64,000 nt of DNA from Punica granatum (GCF_007655135.1 NC_045133.1:248001-312000), one strand, 5' to 3'; numbered from the stretch's first letter, positions 22,835 through 36,017 are shown. Notes: generated by a model not told the origin, from the sequence alone. Translations and numbers: made by a program.

Positions 22835-24743
22835 TCTATATATATACGAAAACAAAATCCTAAACTAAACCCTCACGTCGCCACATCATCAAAAACATAA
22901 AACGGAACTCTCTCGCGATACCATATCGTCATCATTTATATAGTAATAAAATTTGTATATCCTTTTATAATATAGAAGTAGCTATATATTTATTACATAC
23001 TTTTATCAATTTAATTATGTAAATTTTATATTTGTATATATCCATGTACCCATATATAAGGCAATTCTGAAAAGAAAATTTATAGATATATTTCATTTCT
23101 TTCAATAAAGATGTCAGTAATAAGCATATATATTGTTTGGAGAATAAATCATGTGATTACATTTATAATACTTATGATTATCTTTCATTTTATGTTAATA
23201 GTATATCCTCAATTATGATTTCCTTGCTTATAATATATAAAAATATATTTTAAGTCGTCATGTCCTTATTGCAATGATCATATATAAGATTCTACATATA
23301 TCTTAATGAAGAAGACTTCTTTTCACTTTTCTTGGATTTGCTCTTTCTTTCTGATCAACTGTTATGACTTTTTCACAAAGAATTATATGTGAGAGTAAGT
23401 TTTTGCAGACTCTCCATTTCTTTTTGTTGAACTTCACTTTTGTTGAATGAGTTGTTTTTGAATATTTGAAATTGATCATATAACATTAACTTTGATTGTT
23501 TTCATAGGACATTTAATCCAATTCAAAATTGCCTTCTCAATTGTAACGGTCTTTTGGTTTCTTTGCCTTTTATATTTCTTTTTCATTCTTTTCCATAGAA
23601 GATTTTTCCATAAACTTTGAGTTGGGTAATTATACATTGCGATGATGATTCTTATAATTTCATAGTTTGAGAATTTTTGTTTCATGAATTTTGGTTTTCA
23701 TTCTTTTATGTATATGGGGCTTGAGAAGCAAGATGGTTGATTTCTAGATACACAAATGACTAACTGGAATATTTTTGATTTTTTCTTATTTATTCAAGCT
23801 CCAATTCCATAATGGCTTCTTAATTATAATTTTTTTTTTGTTTTATTTTCCCTTGATATTCTTTTCAATTCTTTTCCGTTGAAGATTTTTTCCCAAAATT
23901 TTTGAGTTGAGTAGTTATACATTAATATAAATGATATGTATATATTAATTCCTTTTGCATATATAACAATATATTTCATTTGTATTATATACATGCGTAT
24001 ATATTGATTTCGTTATTTAAACCTTATGATCTTTATATATAAGTAACTTATCAAAATATTTATATGTATCTATCGATTCATTTTGCTTATGTAACAAAAT
24101 ATATCCCGGTTGTATTATATATAAGCACAATATCAGTTTAATTATGTAAATAATATATTCAATAAAATATATAAATTTCTTATTTGGACTTAATTATAGG
24201 AATTTTTATATTTAATATACCTTTTAATTATTTTAAATCACGTATAAATGGTAAAAGAATTACAATAAAAATATATAACAGTGTATGCATATATTTCTAT
24301 TCCAATTATGTATATATATTATTATAGAATTTTAAATATTATATTTTCTTTTATTGAACTTAGATATCTCTTCAATTGACTATAAATATAGATCTTATAT
24401 TGTTCAAGTTCTTTAACAAGTAACAATCCATTGATTCTCGAATTACAACAATTTCTTTTATTTCTTCACTATTTGTTCGGAGATTCCTCTCCAATTCAAG
24501 TGGCGAAAGATTCGATCAAGTCCATAGCCGCAAAATGAGATAACTTGTTGTACAAGAGATGATCCAATTCTTTTTCTTATACATATATATATATATATAT
24601 ATTTCGTTAGACATTTTGAATTTTCGTTACGGGTTTGATTAGGATAGCGATAATCATACTTTGTACAAAAAAATTACTTATTGTATTATTGTTGCATTAT
24701 TATTTATAAAAATTTCTCGCGCAGCGCGAGGGTTTTCATATAG
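22835..24743 (+). mobile_element. non-autonomous Helitron, about 1.9 kb
   Basis: The left end is TCTATATATATACGAAAAC preceded by A (22834). The right end has a perfect 6-bp hairpin CTCGCG-CAG-CGCGAG at 24716-24730, then a short tail ending ATAG and flanking T (24744). The A|TC...hairpin...TAG|T architecture fits a Helitron; the last four bases are ATAG rather than the usual CTRR. The interior is very AT-rich with no Rep/helicase frame. It contains an internal duplicated block (about 23515-23645 and 23800-23925, sharing the ATTCTTTTCC...GAAGATTTTT and GAGTTG.GTA.TTATACATT landmarks). Confidence 0.65.
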
Positions 24744-26975
24744 TTTAATGTTAGTGAGCGTATTTATTTTTGTTCTCTACTTTTTAGAAATTTTTCCTAG
24801 AAAAAAAACTCCAAAAATAAACAGGGCCCTGCCCTTTCGTTTTTTTTTTTTTTTTTTTTAATTTAATTTACTTAAATTAAATTAAATAATTAAGTTTTAC
24901 CAGAGGTAGGGTTTTAACTATGCGAGAGAGAAAATTGGCCCAAAACAGAAGTTCTTGAATAAGAAAGCCCACAAATTCAATTTGCATTGCATTGGGTGCT
25001 GCGTTGTTGTTGTTGTTGTTGTTGTTGTATTGCGCCTCTTCTTCTTTCCATTCGCTTCCTCCTCCTCCTCCTCCAACAGACACGCCCGTTTGTGTTTTGT
25101 CCATCTTTATAATATTCCGAGTTTTCTTTTTTCTCTGAATTGATTTGTCTGCTCTGCGGAACAAAAAGAGTACTCCCTTTTGCGTTGTCTCCTCATCGGA
25201 TCAGGGCGGCAGTCTCAGCATTTTCCGGGAAACTCATCAGTGCCCGTGCCTTCTCTGGTATAATTCCAATCATCCCAAATACATCAATGGCGGCAATCTC
25301 TATCAATGTAGCTTATATATGCGATTACCTTTTCATGATCGTGGGCATTAGTCTGCTCTCTTAATACAGAACATCCGGGCTGTCCAGCTAAAGCTTTCTC
25401 TTTGTTGGAATTCTGAGTCTGGAGTATCCTCGTATAAGTGTTCCATGCCATCTGCATTTGGGTTTTCTTAGGCAATTCAAGGGCATGAATTTGTTTTTGA
25501 TTATTGCGTGATACGATTTCTAGGAACAACTCTGTTTGTGGGATTTCAAATACTGGACGAAGAATCCATGTGCTTTCTGCCAGTCCGAGGGTCGCTTAAA
25601 TATAACGAGAATCGGCTATGTTTCCTGCTTCTCATTATCATCATATGTGGTGGAGCTTCCACTACCACACCAACATATGATGCCTGTTTGTTGCTTTGCT
25701 GAATGCTGATCTCCTGTATAATATTAGTTAGATCACCTACATTGCTAAGTTCTTGCCACTGATTCTTCTAGGGCCTTTTCATGTCATAATATCTCTCAGT
25801 TGATTTATTTCCCAGCTCCAATACTTGCAATATATCATGTCAACTACTTGCATTTTTTCCCGTGTATCTCCTCCTTGTCTTTTCTTCATGGCAAAGCTTG
25901 TATGAAACTGATGCATCCATGCACTGGAGAATCAGCGTTCCAATATGATAGTAACGGCTAACCGTTAACGGCTATCTTCTTGTTGTTTCTTCTCTTGGTA
26001 TTAATTATTTGAATCTAGCATTTTATGTTAAATGTTATTCTCTTTGATTCGTGTGCCCTCTATCCTTAAAATGTTACCTTATGTACAATGCGATTCACAG
26101 TTTCTGATTTTCCTATTATGCTTGGCCATTCCTTTTCAGGGTTTAGTATTTTAATCTGATCAAGCCTAGCTCTTGTTAATTGCGTGGAAATGGCTTGTTG
26201 GCTCTACGCTCCTCTTATTTTTCACCTGAGCTGTCATACTTGCATGTATGGAAGTATATGAATCACGTACATCATTTTCTCTTCCATTTGCTCCTGGATT
26301 AATTGATGACGATAAGTGACTGCATTGTAGATACGCCAGGGTGTATTTTCCGGTTTGTGCAAATTAAATATGAGAGTTGTAGTCCGCATGATTTATCGCT
26401 TCACTTTCTGCTCAAGCATAGAGTTTTTAAGCAAATTTTATTTTTATGAATTATGGCAATCATTCTCTGTATTCTCTTCGTTAGGCACAATAAGTGATCT
26501 GGATGCTTTTGCAGAGATCCCTCGACCTGAATCTGTGTTGTATTCATTGCACTTATTCTGAGGCCCGCCATTTTCGATACTTGGACGCCCACCAATTGCT
26601 TGCACTGCTTTGTTCACTTTCCTCTCCTTAGATTGACCAATGTGCATTAAAGAGCACGAGAGTGCATTTATCATGGCTATCCTTTATTTTCCCTGAGTTT
26701 CGTACTTACTGCTCTTTGACTTATATTAACATGAATTTCACATTTGCATTTACCTTTTTTGCTGATACATTGCTTTCCTTGGATTGGTTCTTCTGAATTT
26801 TAGGGCTGGCTCGATCAGATCTAGCCGTTTCACGGCGGAATGAAATTCCCGATCCAGGTCCACATCCCGTCCCTCAAGCTTTGTGACATCAAGATGTTTG
26901 ACATTTGCTCAGGCGGCAGTGGGTAACTAAATATAGTAAAGGCCATTGAGGTTAGAGATCAATCAACACACGCAT
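24744..26975. other. probable promoter, 5' UTR and leader introns of the DnaJ/DUF3444 gene
   Basis: A C/T-rich leader with (GTT)n near 25002-25027 and (CCT)n near 25058-25074 looks like a 5' UTR. A GT-type donor (TCTCTGGTATAATTCC) near 25252-25266 could start a long leader intron. No protein-coding exon is supported before 26976. In-frame triplets upstream of ATG 26976 do not contain an earlier plausible start. Confidence 0.4.
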
Positions 26976-29330
26976 ATGGAATGGAACAAGGATGAGGCAC
27001 TCAAGGCGAAGGAAATCGCAGAGAAGAAGATCGTGGAAATGGACATGAATGGAGCCCTAAGATTTGCTGTAAAGGCCCAGAACATGGATCCTACTCTTGA
27101 TGGCCTTCCTCAGTTGCTGGCAACTCTAAATATATATGTCTCTGCTGAGAATAAAATCAATGGTGAAGTTGATTGGTATAGGGTGCTTGGTGTACAGCCC
27201 TCAGCCGATGATGAGACAATTCGGAAAAGTTATAGGAAGCTTGCCCTTATTCTTCACCCAGACAAAAATAAAGCAATTGGTTCAGATGGAGCGTTCAAAA
27301 TACTATCTGAAGCCTGGAGCGTGCTTTCTGATAAGATCAAGAGAATATCACATGATCAGAGGCGGAACTGGGGGACTATATGCAAGAAAACTCCGAATGG
27401 AAGTTTTCCGATGTCACATGAACATGATCGCTTTTATCATCCTGGTCCAAGTAGCCAAAAGTTCAGTCCAAGGGTCTCTGTGGGAGCTTCTCATCTCAGT
27501 AGTGTATCAGCTCATACTACTACACCACCATATAAGCCCACATTTTGGACTGCCTGCAATGCTTGCAAAGTGCAGTTTGAGTTCATGACTCGATATGTGA
27601 ATCGCCATCTTCGATGTCCCAACTGTCATCAGTCCTTCATGGCTGTTGAGATTCTGCCCCCACCAATAAATGGGAATGGTTTGTTTTCCTCACAGGCTTC
27701 ATCTATTCTGCAGCGGAATCCCAGTAAAATGAAGCTTTCTGGTAAAGCAGATTCAATGGGCTTTTGTTATAGCAACTTACCAGGCAAGTCAACTCCTTCT
27801 TATGGTGTTTTGCCAAAACTTGGGAGTGTTAGAACATCCCCTTCACCAGCATTATCTACTGCAGGTTTCCAATCAAACTTTGGGTTGGAGCACACCCAGA
27901 GGACGCACTTTTCTATGAAGGCTAATGGTGGTGTAAGGGGCATGTCATCTAATGCCAGTTTCAGTTCTAAACTGGACGCTGGGGGGCCTAGGAAAAAGAG
28001 ACGCCCACTCGAACCAGGGGCTAATTGTAGGGAGAGAGAAGATACCGGAAGCCGCATTGTGACAGCAATAGGAGGAGGTGGTTCGATGATGGAAACTGGA
28101 GGTGGAGCAAGTCGGCCAAACAGTACAAGGGAGCTGTCACAGCTAGAAACTCGAAGCTTATTAATGCAGAAGGCCAGGACAGAAATCCAGAAGAGACTTA
28201 GTGAATGGAGTATGATGAAACACGTTGCAGGCAAATCATCTTTTTCAACAAAGAAGGTCAAGGAGCATCAGAAAGAAATGAAAAATTCAACTTCTAATGG
28301 GGTGCAAGATGGTGCCAGCAGATTGAGACAGCACATGGACATGAAGGAAGCCTATCAAACTGAGAAGCCTTCTTGTGCTACTTCAACAGTTGATATGGAG
28401 GTAGACTGTTCTGCCAATTCAATGAGCGTCCCAGATCCAGATTTTTATGATTTTGACAAGAATCGTGTAGAGTCATCGTTCGGTGATAACCAAATTTGGG
28501 CCATTTATGATGATGACGACGGGATGCCGCGCTACTATGCTTTTGTTCACAATTTGATATCTGCAAAGCCATTTAAAATGCGGATTAGTTGGCTCAGTTC
28601 CAAAAGCAACCTGGAGTTCAGTCCTGTGAAGTGGGTAGCATCTGGTTTTCCCAAGACGTGTGGGAACTTGCGCATTGGGAAGTCTGAAGTCTATGATTCT
28701 CTCTATTCTTTCTCACACAGGGTGAAGTGGACCAAAGGACCCAGAGGCATAATTCAGATTTATCCCATCAAAGGTGATGTTTGGGCTCTCTATAGGAACT
28801 GGTCTGCTGATTGGAATGAGTTCACGTCAGATGAGATCATACACAGCTATGACATGGTCGAAGTCCTTGAAGATTACCGTGAGGATTGTGGTGTGACTGT
28901 TGCTCCCCTGGTCAAAGTTCCTGGCTTCAGGGCTGTATTTCAGAAGCATTTGGATCCAACTAAAGTTCGGAAAATTCCAAGGGAGGAAATGTTCCGCTTC
29001 TCGCATCAAATCCCTTCTCACAAGCTTTCAGGTCAGGAAGCCACCCATGCTCCTAAGGGATGTTGGGAGCTTGATCCTGCATCCACTCCTCTGGAACTTC
29101 TTCAAGTAGTAACTGAATGCAGCAAGGAAGAAGATCTGTTGGTTGGTCCTAGAATGCCCACGGGAGAAGTTAGGGGTAATGGCAATATTACTGCGGGAAA
29201 TATTTCAAAAAAGGATGTTGAAAACAATGTATCGGAAGCAGCACTAAAGGCAGGGGGAAAGGTACAAGGAAAGAAGCTTTTGGTGTATCAACGAAGACGT
29301 AGAGGAAGAAAGCAAAATGTCCGGTGCTGA
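26976..29330 (+). CDS. DnaJ (J-domain) protein with C-terminal DUF3444
   Basis: One uninterrupted exon of 785 codons (784 residues). The start is ATG 26976 (MEWNKDEALKAKEIAEKK), the family-typical N-terminus; the frame is open 30 nt further upstream without an ATG. A J-domain at about 66-130 has WYRVLGVQP and the catalytic HPD in LILHPDKNK. A zinc-ribbon at about 195-230 has CNACK and CPNCHQ. After a low-complexity linker (about 240-500) comes DUF3444 (about 510-710: IWAIYDDDDGMPRYYA, WALYRNW). The tail is basic, QRRRRGRKQN, a possible nuclear signal. J-domains stimulate Hsp70 ATPase; the role of DUF3444 is unknown. An eroded copy lies 7.3 kb downstream. Confidence 0.92.
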   Translation: MEWNKDEALKAKEIAEKKIVEMDMNGALRFAVKAQNMDPTLDGLPQLLATLNIYVSAENKINGEVDWYRVLGVQPSADDETIRKSYRKLALILHPDKNKAIGSDGAFKILSEAWSVLSDKIKRISHDQRRNWGTICKKTPNGSFPMSHEHDRFYHPGPSSQKFSPRVSVGASHLSSVSAHTTTPPYKPTFWTACNACKVQFEFMTRYVNRHLRCPNCHQSFMAVEILPPPINGNGLFSSQASSILQRNPSKMKLSGKADSMGFCYSNLPGKSTPSYGVLPKLGSVRTSPSPALSTAGFQSNFGLEHTQRTHFSMKANGGVRGMSSNASFSSKLDAGGPRKKRRPLEPGANCREREDTGSRIVTAIGGGGSMMETGGGASRPNSTRELSQLETRSLLMQKARTEIQKRLSEWSMMKHVAGKSSFSTKKVKEHQKEMKNSTSNGVQDGASRLRQHMDMKEAYQTEKPSCATSTVDMEVDCSANSMSVPDPDFYDFDKNRVESSFGDNQIWAIYDDDDGMPRYYAFVHNLISAKPFKMRISWLSSKSNLEFSPVKWVASGFPKTCGNLRIGKSEVYDSLYSFSHRVKWTKGPRGIIQIYPIKGDVWALYRNWSADWNEFTSDEIIHSYDMVEVLEDYREDCGVTVAPLVKVPGFRAVFQKHLDPTKVRKIPREEMFRFSHQIPSHKLSGQEATHAPKGCWELDPASTPLELLQVVTECSKEEDLLVGPRMPTGEVRGNGNITAGNISKKDVENNVSEAALKAGGKVQGKKLLVYQRRRRGRKQNVRC

Positions 29331-32300
29331 CAGTCACCATCTACTCCGCCACATGTATCCCCCGTTTTGCAGAACAGTTTATGGGCTTCCATTGCAGAGC
29401 TGATGGAGAGTCCAAATGTAGAGAAAGCATTGGCCACATCATGGACAAGGTATGTGGCTTGCATGTTATAGCTTACGCCAAGTTGTCTCTGTTTTAGTTT
29501 CTTTGAAGAAGTCTCTGTTGTATTTTGATTTTTCAATGAATGCGATAACTATCAATTGGTTCTGTAAGACAAAGATGGGGGTTAAACAAGACATGTGCCT
29601 GTGCTACGCATGGCATGGCATATCTTTTCGTGTCCTTTTAAAATTTTTAGAGAATTATAGTTACATTTTAGAGATTTTAAATATGAATGAGTTATTTGTA
29701 AAGATTAATAGATGAGATTAACTGAAAAATAACGAAACGGAGAGATGAGAGAGAAAAGGAACAATGAGAAACCGTGAGAGGAGAGGAGAGAGGGATAGAG
29801 GAGAGAGAGGGAGAGAATAGGAAGTGGGATGGTAGTTAAAAGACAATCAAATTAACAAAGTTGCCCTCAACTTCCCCATGATCCAATGCTTAGTAATTAA
29901 TGTAGTGATTTTATTATGGACAAAATTGGAAAAGAAATGTTACCCCATCTTCCTCCTCCTCCTCCTTGTAATATAGATATGAGGATAGACATGTTAGTAG
30001 AATGACATTCGATGCAAAGCAAGAAATTTTCACTGGATAGAATTACACAAGCAAATATATGTAAAAGGCACATATTCCATGTAATGAGAAACACTTTTGA
30101 AGATTTTATTGCACATATTCCTTTTTCTTGTGATTAAAAGGAGAATGAGAGGTTATATACTTCTGATTTGCACAAACAAATTCTCGTGAAAATTTTGAAT
30201 GACTTTTCCACTTCCAGGAAAGATTTCTAGGTAGATGATAAGTATTGCATTTTCTCCATTTGAATTCAGTCAGAGTACTGTCATCCCTTTGATTAAATTT
30301 TCTAGTATAATGTTGTTCAGATGGACACATGCATATTTGGTGAAGTTACTCAAATCTCTTCCTGGCTGTTGCATTCGTCATTCAAGAATTGAGTGGACAT
30401 GAGTGAAGTTAGGTGCTTCATTTGGAGATTTTATTGTTTTAACTTTTTCCTTTTAATCCTTGTGCCAAATATACATACATACATACATACATATATATAT
30501 ATATATACAGTCTAAATAGATTGATTTTGAAGTGCCTTTTCTGATGCTTGCTAAAATCTTCCTTAAATCTAATAATAAGGATAAAAGAGATCCATACAAT
30601 CAACCCTGCTTTTCTCCAGATCCTCACTTAAGTTTTTTCATGTTGCATGCAGTTTAGCGGAATCATTGGAAGCTGATATTATGCTAAGGTGCCTGGGGAG
30701 GTTGATGAGCTTTGCTGATGCTTGAAATTCCATTAACTTGTGCAATAAGTGGCTTTAGGTTTTGAACTGATGGATTAAAAAGAAGCTGCTATAAGCTTTG
30801 AACTCTGAGGCCTAACTGGTTTAGCGCAGTAAGAAAATTGCTACTGTAATCAGATACATTATTTTAAACCTGGGAAATTCATTTGATTCATTTTGTTCGA
30901 AGGAAATATACTACTTAAAGAGGTGGACCATTGGCATTCCATTGATTTTGTTAAATGGATGCTGCAAATCATGTGGTACTTGGTCATTTATAGCATAATC
31001 ATCTCAATAATTTCTTTTATCAGTGAATAAAAAATTGCTGTAATTTCATTTGCTGATTGTCTATCTCAGCTAATCTCTATTTAATTAATGCTATTTTTTT
31101 TTATTAAGTGCATGAAATGCTGATCTAGTATAGAGGGTACTAACCCCAGGAAGTAACTGAAAATTCATGGTTTTCTTCAAATAACAAGTTGCCCCTAAAC
31201 TTCCCAGCTTTTCCTCATTATATGAGATGCATGAAGTTGATTTCGTTATTGTTATGATTGTGAGTTTTTTTACTAGTTCATGTCTTGTTTTCTAGTTAGT
31301 TATCTGTGCTAGAGTTTTGATAGCATTTAAGAACTATATTGTTGCGCTTGATTCTGCCCTGCTTCAAATGCCCATGGCTTGAACTACTTTTCTGGAAGAG
31401 TTGAACACCTAAATTTCTGAGAACTTTGTTTCTCAGTTTGAATTACCAGAAACCACAGAGGACAAACAGTATATAATCTGCGACAGTGACCCTTTAGATA
31501 TCAAAATTACGTATATGTATGGAAATGAAGTTCTCCTCAGATTAAAATAAAAAATTGGGACAGGATACTAGATGGATATATGATTCTGTAGGTTTCAAAA
31601 TGAAAGAAGTAGATTCTACTTGCACAATATGGAAGGCACAGCATAGCCATTTCAAATCTGAGTGGGGTCTTTGTTCTTATCATGAAGTTTCAATGCCAAT
31701 TCCTTAAAAGGGAGGTAATCCTTAGATTAACACGAGATGGACTTGAATTGAGATATCTATGAAAATACGTATGTTTATTTGCAGGTTTTCTCCACCTGGA
31801 TTGCACTTTGTTTTGTTCTGCTGGTATGTCAAAACACATGCTATGACAACATCAGGCAAGTGTGGAAAAATCCATCTGAGTTTCCCATGAGCATCTTGCT
31901 TTTGTCGTTTGCTGTACTATTATGGTATTCACTATTCCTTAATTTCGTTATAATTATAAAGATACGATTGTTGAAAATGTAGATTCACCAGAGCCAACGC
32001 AAGCTTGTTCTACTTTCAGATTAGGTAATGGCTCAAGCAAGAGAAAATTCAAAAGTTGGAGGGAAAATATTTCAAATGCCTTATCAAAACCTTGAAGTCA
32101 TTGTGATTTATACTTTCCATTTAAAAAATGCCTATATTTACAATTCAATAAATTGAGGTGTTATATATTCAAGGATGCATAGACGGATTGTTTAAACTTT
32201 GCAAATAACATCACAAATTTTAGAGACTGAAGAAAAGATACTTTTTACTATATCTTCTATTCAAATACTGATACAATAAGGAATTTAAATTTTACTAGTC

Positions 32301-34308
32301 TTTTGAGCAAAAGCTAGTTTATTCAATTATAATGCACAAATAAAGAAAAATAGGATTTGGGATGTTTCCAGGCTTTTACATTTAATTGGCTCTTTGTTAT
32401 CCCGTCAGTTTGGTTCATCTCTTTCACAAAATTTTCTATATCCTCTTCTATACCGGTTCACACACCTTGGTGCTCCTACTTATACATTTGAACCCTCTTA
32501 TCGATTGGGGAAAAAAAAAAAGAGGAAGAAGAAAGAAAGAAGGATTCTAACCTACCATGTTTGGACACATTGCCCAGATTTAGCTGTCACTGGGGCTTTA
32601 AATAGGTGATGAAAGGAGAGGTTATAGCTTCAAAGAATTTAGGTGAAAGGGGGATCTTGTGTTGTATTTCACACAAAAAATATTTGGTGCTTCTCATACA
32701 ATGTTCTTGTTATTTGGTTTGCATTCTGATTTACAGAACTACATTCTTTTGCGGGCTGCTTTTCTTGTAGAAGGTCATCTCAGAGCTGTCTGACATACTA
32801 GGTGTGGTAAGTTTCAATAGTCCAATATATCAGCTAGTAATAGTTATCTCAGTTTTTACATGATTTCTGTTCTTTTGCTATCCATTCTTTTGATCTATCG
32901 TTTAAGTTGCAGAACAGTGAGTAATGTTAATTACACATCCAAAATCCAAACTACTCTATTGTTAAATGTTCTGATTGATCATGATTGCAGGCTGGTAGCC
33001 GTCCCGTCAATGCCATTTTTATGTGACCTATAAAACAATAAAATAATGCTCCCGATTGCTGTGATCTATTCTCAGTGACACTCATAAAAAAAATCCAAGA
33101 AGAAATTATCAGTGGCAATTGGACATTAGCAGTTACTGTTGAAATTGAATTTATCCGAGCAATGAAGACTCTGAATTGCTTGTGTCTTTTGTTTTAAAAA
33201 AACTGAATCAACAAAAAAAAAAAGTGCATAATTGATATATCTGAGTTGCTGTAATTTTGTAGTTGCATGAATCTCACTGAATTTTCATAATAAGTGCAAC
33301 GACTACCATATAATGACTAACGGCTACTAATAATTTTTTCTTGAAATCTCTCATGAATATTAGTGTGCATATATCTAGGCTCTGGGGATTCCATTTCTTT
33401 TTGATTCTATGCATTATAGTTGGACATACATTTTAGATCTGTTAGGCTTTCATGTTGAAACAAGATGGTTTGCCTGCACACTTTGATGAGGAAGCAAGGT
33501 TTCCATTTGCCAGTAAACCTTGTACTTTATTATATGTTGCCATGGATTTTAGCAATTAGCTTCTAATCATTGTTCGTAAGTCATTTGTTGTTGATTCTGT
33601 CATTTTTAGGTTCATTTATTATTTGTCACCTCGATACAAATTGATAACCTGCACTTTTTCATGCATTTAAGGTTGTTGGATTGATATAAAGATACCATTA
33701 GAGAAACATGATGACCGTGGTGCCATTTATCATTAGGCTGAGTTGAAAGAGCTACTGGCCTAACATTTAAGCATTAGTTTTTTTTTTTTTTTCCACTCTT
33801 TCACCCGCCTATTAATTTTCTGCATGTAACTTTTTTCCTATTAGGGCTAGTTCTATCAACAATTGTATGGTGGAATGATGTGGACTTCTTCATGCATTCG
33901 AGTTAGGCACTGTATAATGCAACTTGCAGCTTCGGCTTTTTTTATCATTAAAAATTGGATTTAGTTGAGTTACCGCATGCAGAAGAAGGATGGTTCACTG
34001 GTCTGCATCAGTTGGTTGTATCATTTTGTTCTTTCACTTGCCATTGGGTGGCGCAATGTGTATCAATCAGCATGAAGCTGGTGTGTGCGTGTCATTCTAT
34101 ATAGTATCTGAGCTTCGTATCCTTTTCGCTCTCATAGTTAGACCAAAAAAAAAAAAAGAAAAAAAAAGAAGTTGATTTTAGTTGTTTCCTCCTTTTCTCA
34201 AACTATCTTTTTTTTGTTTGTATTTTTGTGTGTCAGATTTCTTTGATTGACTGAAAACTGCACTGCATTGGAAGTGGAAAAAGCCATCCCTGGAATTTGA
34301 TCATGCAA
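29331..34308. other. 5-kb gene-less stretch between the DnaJ gene and its pseudogene
   Basis: I see only AT-rich unique-looking sequence with short microsatellites: (CATA)n then (TA)n at about 30474-30506, poly-A near 32510, and T runs near 33780. Purine-rich GAGAGA sequence runs from about 29735 to 29825. No frame shows recognisable protein similarity. Part may be the 3' UTR of the DnaJ gene. Confidence 0.5.
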
Positions 34309-35729
34309 ATGTACAAGGACGAGAGGCGCATAGGGCTAAGGAAATCGCAGAAGAAAAGATTTTGGAGAAGGAAATTGATGCGGCGAAAGCATATGCCATG
34401 AAGGCCCAAAGCCTGAATCCCATGCTCGAGGGACTTCCTCAGTTGATGGCAGCCGTTTAGACATTTACGTTGCCGCTCAGAAAACAATGCTAGGTGTAGA
34501 TCCCAGAGCGGATGATGAGAAACTGAGGAAAAGTTATAGGAGGGAGGCTCGTTCATCTTCTGCATTCTGATGAGAACCGAAAAGCATGTACTGAAGGGGC
34601 CTTCAAGATCCTATCTGAAGCTTGGAGTTAGAGCCATCTATCCTATAAACCCAACAAGAGAATTGCCTTACAACCAAAGGCGAAATAATATATTGTTACA
34701 TCAGGATTTTCTTAACGGTCATTCTACTGGTTCCTATGAGCTCAATTTAAGCAGGTTCAACATAAGGCCTTTGGGATTGGATGATTACTGGTTCAGCTCC
34801 AGCAACAGCACCACCACCATCTATCAAGAACTCCTTTTGCTTGGACCACCCGTAATGCCTGCAGGACAGGGTTTGAATTTGCAATCAGGCATCGGAGCCG
34901 CGAAACTCCATTGCCCCCATTGCCATAAAATACATTCTTCGGTGTTGAGAATCAACCTCCACCCGCCCCATGCAAGGACAGGCTACTGAAATTTGGTGGT
35001 CTCGAAAGTTCCCCGGCTTCTTCGTCGTCCATTGCAAGAACCAGAGGGGCCTTTGGTGTTGGTGAAAGATGTTCTTCACCAGCAATGTCACCAAGGATTA
35101 CCTACTCAATAGAGGCCCTCCAGAGGACCCACATTTCAGAAAAAAAGTTCATGGTGGGGCGGCGGGCATGTCATCCGGGTTCAATATTGTACTGGAAGCT
35201 GGGAGGCCTAAGGGAGGGAGCAAAGCAGGAGGTTTGGTCAGTCCAGTGGCGGTGGGAGGAACTAGAAGCTCTGCCATGCATAGCACATATGCTTCCCAGA
35301 AGGCCTTGAAGAAGACCAGAAAGGGGGAGATATGTCGCACGGGGGGGGGGGGGGGGGGGGGGGGGCGGCTCCGCACTATAAGGGATCTGGGACTGAGAGA
35401 AACTCGAAAGATGCTGTCGCAGAGGGCGAAGGTGGAAATCCGGAAGCAGCTTTCTCTGGGGAGCATGGTTGTTAACAAGTTGAATCCTTCAGAGAGGATG
35501 GTGGAGGAGAAATATACAGAAGATCATGCCACAAAGTTCGATCATGCAGAAGATGATGCTGATGGGAAGCATGACGAGCATGCTGCGATCAAGTCTTGCG
35601 TTGGCGCGCGACAAAGAAGGTAGGATAAGGAACGAGGGAATTTTATGTCTACGGGGCGCAAGCGTAAAAGAGAAGATGAAGGTGGCCGCTGCCAAGGAAT
35701 CCGCTAGCGCTGCATCATCGCTTTCTTAG
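34309..35729 (+). pseudogene. decayed 5' partial copy of the DnaJ/DUF3444 gene
   Basis: Landmarks of the intact gene recur in order in different frames. RAKEIAEEKILEKEIDAAKAYAMKAQSLNP (in parts) corresponds to the N-terminus; then GLPQLMA, a stop, GVDPRADDEKLRKSYRR, FKILSEAWS followed by TAG, CPHCHK for the zinc-ribbon, and ETRKMLSQRAKVEIRKQLS for the linker helix. The segment before GVDPRADD that holds DWYRV in the intact copy is missing, and so is the LHPDKNK context. The frame is shifted several times, a G25 tract lies at 35341-35365, and all of DUF3444 is absent. This is a tandem duplicate that lost function; it ends 8 bp before a MITE. Confidence 0.85.
35341..35365. repeat. G25 homopolymer inside the DnaJ pseudogene
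   Basis: Twenty-five consecutive G on the plus strand, within a region that aligns with the Gly-rich GGGGS part of the intact DnaJ linker. It probably grew by slippage from a short G run in that segment. Confidence 0.85.
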
Positions 35730-35737
35730 ATCTGTTA

Positions 35738-36014
35738 GGGTGCGTTTTTTTTTTTTAAAAATTTTCAATTCAACTCAATTCCACTTATCTTTAATTCAAC
35801 AACACAGTCATTACGTATTTTTATATTTTATTTTTTAAAATTATTCAATTCAATTTTTAATATTAAATTCTCTCAACTATTCATTACTTTTTCACAATTC
35901 AACAACACAATCATCACTTTTTCTCAATTATTCATTACTTTATCTCATAATTCAACAATACAATCATTATAAACCAATTAAAATTAAAACTCAACTCTAA
36001 ATCCAAACGCACCC
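35738..36014. mobile_element. Tourist-like (PIF/Harbinger) MITE
   Basis: A 277-bp AT-rich element starts GGGTGCGTTT and ends AAACGCACCC, giving a perfect 10-bp terminal inverted repeat. It is flanked on both sides by TTA (35735-35737 and 36015-36017), the 3-bp target duplication of PIF/Harbinger elements. The interior has subrepeats built on AATTCAACAA(C/T)ACA(A/G)TCAT (three copies at about 35796, 35899 and 35951) and no coding capacity. Confidence 0.88.
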
Positions 36015-36017
36015 TTA

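Noticed and set aside
29590..29620. GCCTGTGCTACGCATGGCATGGC as another Helitron hairpin
   Set aside because: The stem pairs poorly and no CTRR|T end follows at the right distance.
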